NCBI GenBank assembly: GCA_027483425.1
Contig: JAIXUR010000160.1
Coordinates: 1-7,201 of the forward strand
Length of the DNA stretch: 7,201 nucleotides
From: Cyanobacteriota bacterium
GTDB lineage: Bacteria; Cyanobacteriota; Cyanobacteriia; Phormidesmidales; Phormidesmidaceae
Direction of reading: 5' to 3'
Below are positions 5,540-7,201 of this stretch, piece after piece; within the stretch, counting starts at the first letter, position 1, and each line of letters begins with the position of its first letter. The notes beneath the pieces are model-generated. The model searched no databases. It had not been told where the DNA came from and saw nothing but the letters and a program-made list of their open reading frames with translations. A program made the position numbers and the translations under genes.

Positions 5540-5588
5540 AAAAGCTAGCTTTGACAGCGTTCTGTCAAAGCTAGCTTTTTATTGTTTT
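5540..5588 (+). terminator. chlP: Strong Rho-independent terminator of chlP
   Basis: AAAAGCTAGCTTTGACAG (5540-5557) and its exact reverse complement (5562-5579) form a perfect 18-bp stem with a CGTT tetraloop. The stem runs into a T tract (five T's ending at 5580) and then ATTGTTTT. This is an ideal intrinsic terminator, and it separates chlP from the TPR-comB pair. The stem's A-rich left foot gives a T run on the opposite strand too, so it could work in both directions, although no minus-strand gene uses it here. Confidence 0.93.
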
Positions 5589-5655
5589 GCTGTGCTATCT
5601 CTGTCTAGCCAACTCTCGTTTTGAGCCGATCAAACATAACGTCCTGGTCAGAGCA

Positions 5656-5973
5656 ATGCAGCCAAACCGTCAGCGACTTGAAGCCGAGAATTTTTTAAGG
5701 CTTGGTGCCCAGCAGATTGAGGACGGCCAATTTCAGGTGGCCTTCAGTGTCTTACACTCCGCGCTTCACCTGTATCTACAACTGGCAGATCGTCGAGGTG
5801 AAGCCGAGGTAACCCTGAATATAGGTATCTGCTGTCACCATATGAATTTTCCCCAGGAAGCGAATACATGCTACCGAACAGCGCTGCACATTGCTCATTT
5901 ACTGAATGATCCTGCCTTGGAGGCGAGTTTCAGACAAACGATCGCACCCCCCAGCCAGCCCCATGACCTTTGA
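5656..5973 (+). CDS. Small TPR-repeat protein
   Basis: This 105-residue protein is nearly all tetratricopeptide repeat. TPR 1 spans about residues 9-42 (around FLRLGAQQIEDGQFQVAFSV) and TPR 2 about 49-82 (around LNIGICCHHMNFPQEANTCY); both show the small-residue and aromatic pattern of paired helices. TPRs bind other proteins or peptides, so an adaptor role is likely, but the partner is not known. There is no signal peptide or membrane segment. The start is ATG (5656-5658). An in-frame TTG at 5587 is rejected because it lies in the T tract of the chlP terminator. No clear Shine-Dalgarno is seen. Its stop codon (TGA 5971-5973) lies inside the comB-like gene, which starts at 5963, so the two are very probably cotranscribed and translationally coupled. 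A short Pro/Gln/His tail (98-105) is the coding cost of that overlap. Confidence 0.82.
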   Translation: MQPNRQRLEAENFLRLGAQQIEDGQFQVAFSVLHSALHLYLQLADRRGEAEVTLNIGICCHHMNFPQEANTCYRTALHIAHLLNDPALEASFRQTIAPPSQPHDL

Positions 5974-6688
5974 CCAAGCCGTCTTCGATCTTCGCTGCGA
6001 GTGGGGCCAGCCGGGCATCGATCAGCTATCCCCGATTAGCGATGTTGTCATTGTGGTGGATGTTCTCTCGTTTTCGACCTGCGTGGATATTGCCACCAGT
6101 CGAGGGGCGATCGTCTATCCCTACCGCTGGCGAGACGAGTCAGCCCAGATCTACGCCCAGTCAATGGGGGCGGTGCTGGCGGGCAATCGCGGCAGTAGCC
6201 AATATTCCCTATCCCCGACCTCCTTGCAATTCCTTGATGCCAGCGTGCGGTTGGTACTGCCCTCCCCCAACGGATCTACCCTCAGCCTGACTTCCAAGGC
6301 CCCTTGTACCCTGGCCGGGTGCCTCAGAAATAGTCGCGCCGTAGCGGCGGCGGCTCAGAGCTACGGTCAGCGTATCGCCGTGGTGCCAGCCGGAGAAAAG
6401 TGGCCCGACGGCAGCCTGCGTCCGGCCTTTGAAGATTTAGTTGGGGCTGGGGCCATCCTCAGCTATTTGGAGGGACGCCTATCGCCAGAAGCCCAGGCTG
6501 CGGTAGCGGTTTTTCAATCTGCCCAGGCTCAGCTAGAGTCCCTCATCCAGAACTGTTGCTCGGGCCGAGAGCTCCGTGAGCGTGACTTTGACCCCGATGT
6601 GGCCCTGGCCGCCGCCCTGAATGTGAGCGATCGCGTCCCCACCCTGATCAAGGGGGCCTACACAGACCAAAAGCCTCCGCATATCTAG
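5963..6688 (+). CDS. comB: ComB family protein (2-phosphosulfolactate phosphatase-like)
   Basis: This 241-residue protein belongs to the ComB family, whose characterised archaeal member dephosphorylates 2-phosphosulfolactate in coenzyme M synthesis. Visible family features, in order, are VVIVVDVLSFSTCV (residues 28-41, with the metal/phosphate-site Asp33), LPSPNGSTLSL (99-109), the VPAGEKW segment (141-147), RPAFEDLVGAGAI (153-165) and a final DFDPDVALAAALN...VPTL block (208-228). The protein is soluble with normal length. The start is ATG (5963-5965), in an 11-base overlap with the end of the TPR gene. There is no Shine-Dalgarno, which fits translational coupling. A reading frame extends 19 codons further upstream inside the TPR gene, but those residues do not resemble the family. 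Cyanobacteria are not known to make coenzyme M, so the true substrate is uncertain. The motif FSTC, where other members have ATTT-like residues, marks it as a divergent subgroup. Confidence 0.9.
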   Translation: MTFDQAVFDLRCEWGQPGIDQLSPISDVVIVVDVLSFSTCVDIATSRGAIVYPYRWRDESAQIYAQSMGAVLAGNRGSSQYSLSPTSLQFLDASVRLVLPSPNGSTLSLTSKAPCTLAGCLRNSRAVAAAAQSYGQRIAVVPAGEKWPDGSLRPAFEDLVGAGAILSYLEGRLSPEAQAAVAVFQSAQAQLESLIQNCCSGRELRERDFDPDVALAAALNVSDRVPTLIKGAYTDQKPPHI

Positions 6689-6729
6689 AAAATCTGAGGG
6701 CCTCTCCTACTGAAGCCAATTCTGGCCAC

Positions 6730-6747
6730 AAAAACACCCACGTTTTT
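6730..6747 (+). terminator. Weak hairpin with T tract after the comB-like gene
   Basis: AAAAAC (6730-6735) and GTTTTT (6742-6747) form a 6-bp A/T-rich stem with a 6-base loop, 41 bases after the comB-like stop. The stem's own T's make a run of six T's. It is too weak to be a confident terminator, but no better candidate is seen between the convergent genes. Confidence 0.3.
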
Positions 6748-6760
6748 TGCGACTTCCCAA

Positions 6761-6779
6761 GGGCGCAAGCTCTGCGCCC
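6761..6779. repeat. Short GC-rich palindromic element
   Basis: GGGCGCA (6761-6767) and TGCGCCC (6773-6779) form a perfect 7-bp stem with a 5-base loop, followed by CTACCGGAGGGTA, which has its own small inverted repeat. Sequences of the type GTAGGGGCGCA...TGCGCCC are common dispersed intergenic hairpins in many cyanobacterial genomes, and I think this is one. Only one copy is in the window, so its repetitive nature cannot be shown here. Confidence 0.5.
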
Positions 6780-6827
6780 CTACCGGAGGGTATTTTCTTG
6801 ACCAGAAATCTCCTCAATCATCATCGA

Positions 6828-6977
6828 TCAACTCAATCGGTGACGCTTTTGCAGGGCGTCTAGCATCTGCTGTTTCACGGCCTCGGCCCAGAGGCTAAAG
6901 TCTTCTTGGTTTTCCAGAGCATTACGGGCCAGGGTAGATAGCGTAGCGGTAGACTGCGGTGAGGTTAAGGAGGCCAT
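6828..6977 (-). CDS. Possible small protein, 49 residues
   Basis: The frame from ATG (6975-6977) to TGA (6828-6830) encodes a short, soluble, helix-rich protein. It has a Ser/Thr-rich start (MASLTSPQSTATLSTLA) and a charged helical part (ENQEDFSLWAEAVKQQMLDA) ending in KRHRLS. I do not recognise it. The composition looks like real protein, not a frame shadow, and there is no competing gene on the other strand. The frame extends upstream to a GTG at 7022 (64 residues), but the added residues (ICYIRGRTPPRL) look less protein-like. No Shine-Dalgarno supports either start. It is convergent with the comB-like gene and lies 113 bases downstream of another minus-strand gene that enters from the right edge. 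Confidence 0.5.
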   Translation of the reverse strand: MASLTSPQSTATLSTLARNALENQEDFSLWAEAVKQQMLDALQKRHRLS

Positions 6978-7090
6978 GGCTAGTCGTGGAGGTGTTCTAC
7001 CTCTGATATAGCAAATCTCCACCGCATCCAGCCAGGCGAGTATGCGTCCGCTGCATCGTCTGGGTTAAGGCTTGCATAGGAGCCTGGCCG

Positions 7091-7201
7091 CTAGTTGGTC
7101 TTCTGACGTTTTTCGGCCTCTTCAAGGGCCATGACCTTATTGGCAGCGTAGGTTTGTACGCGATCCTTGGCAATGGGGTAGCGGTCATCCTCGGGGGGCA
7201 C
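7091..7201 (-). CDS. C-terminal end of an unidentified protein (5' end outside window)
   Basis: On the minus strand, an open frame runs in from the right edge and ends at TAG (7091-7093), giving 36 residues. It reads PPEDDRYPIAKDRVQTY and then a charged helix AANKVMALEEAEKRQKTN. The charged, Ala/Glu/Lys-rich helical ending looks like a genuine C-terminus, and codon use resembles the neighbours. A 63-codon frame overlapping it in another register (6997-7188) is rich in Arg, Pro and Thr and appears to be its shadow. The GTG at the very edge is probably not a start. I do not recognise the family from this tail. Confidence 0.6.
   Translation of the reverse strand: MPPEDDRYPIAKDRVQTYAANKVMALEEAEKRQKTN

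Noticed and set aside
5906..5962. Upstream extension of the comB-like gene
   Set aside because: The added residues lie inside the TPR coding region and do not resemble the ComB family N-terminus, while the ATG at 5963 gives the expected start.
6997..7188. 63-codon minus-strand frame at the right edge
   Set aside because: It overlaps the better-looking 36-codon C-terminal frame in another register and has an unlikely Arg/Pro/Thr-rich composition.

Overview
The window looks like chromosomal DNA of a fairly GC-rich filamentous or unicellular cyanobacterium. The main reason is a complete chlP gene (geranylgeranyl reductase of chlorophyll and tocopherol synthesis). This is backed by seven copies of the HIP1 octamer GCGATCGC in 7.2 kb (about 0.1 expected by chance), by a DnaA of cyanobacterial type, and by a ComB-family gene of the kind found in many cyanobacteria. 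I see no transposase, integrase, CRISPR array, tRNA, rRNA or phage gene. The content is mostly housekeeping.

Layout, left to right. (1) Bases 1-308 (+) hold the C-terminal end of an alkaline-phosphatase-superfamily metalloenzyme. It converges on (2) a YdeI/OmpD-associated (OmdA) family gene on the minus strand, 330-926. (3) dnaA, 1070-2470 (-), starts with GTG. It is followed on its own strand by a very C-rich spacer (a G-quadruplex motif on the + strand) and then by the OmdA gene. (4) A 459-base divergent intergenic region, 2471-2929, separates dnaA from def. It is rich in inverted repeats, and a short tandem repeat lies just upstream of dnaA. (5) def (peptide deformylase), 2930-3490 (+). 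(6) A 123-residue protein I do not recognise, 3687-4058 (+), with a strong Shine-Dalgarno and a TTG start. (7) chlP, 4271-5506 (+), also with a TTG start, closed by two hairpins, the second with a perfect 18-bp stem and a T tract. (8) A small two-TPR protein, 5656-5973 (+), whose end overlaps the start of (9) a ComB-like 2-phosphosulfolactate phosphatase family gene, 5963-6688 (+). (10) On the minus strand at the right edge are a possible 49-codon gene and the last 36 codons of a gene cut by the window end.

Functionally, dnaA (replication initiation) and def (N-terminal deformylation of new proteins) are divergent and may share regulatory DNA. chlP supplies phytyl chains for chlorophyll a, tocopherol and phylloquinone. 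The TPR-comB overlap suggests translational coupling. No single new multi-gene system is evident. The points most worth following are the structured dnaA/def intergenic region, the coupled TPR-comB pair, the unknown gene between def and chlP, and the C-rich spacer after dnaA.
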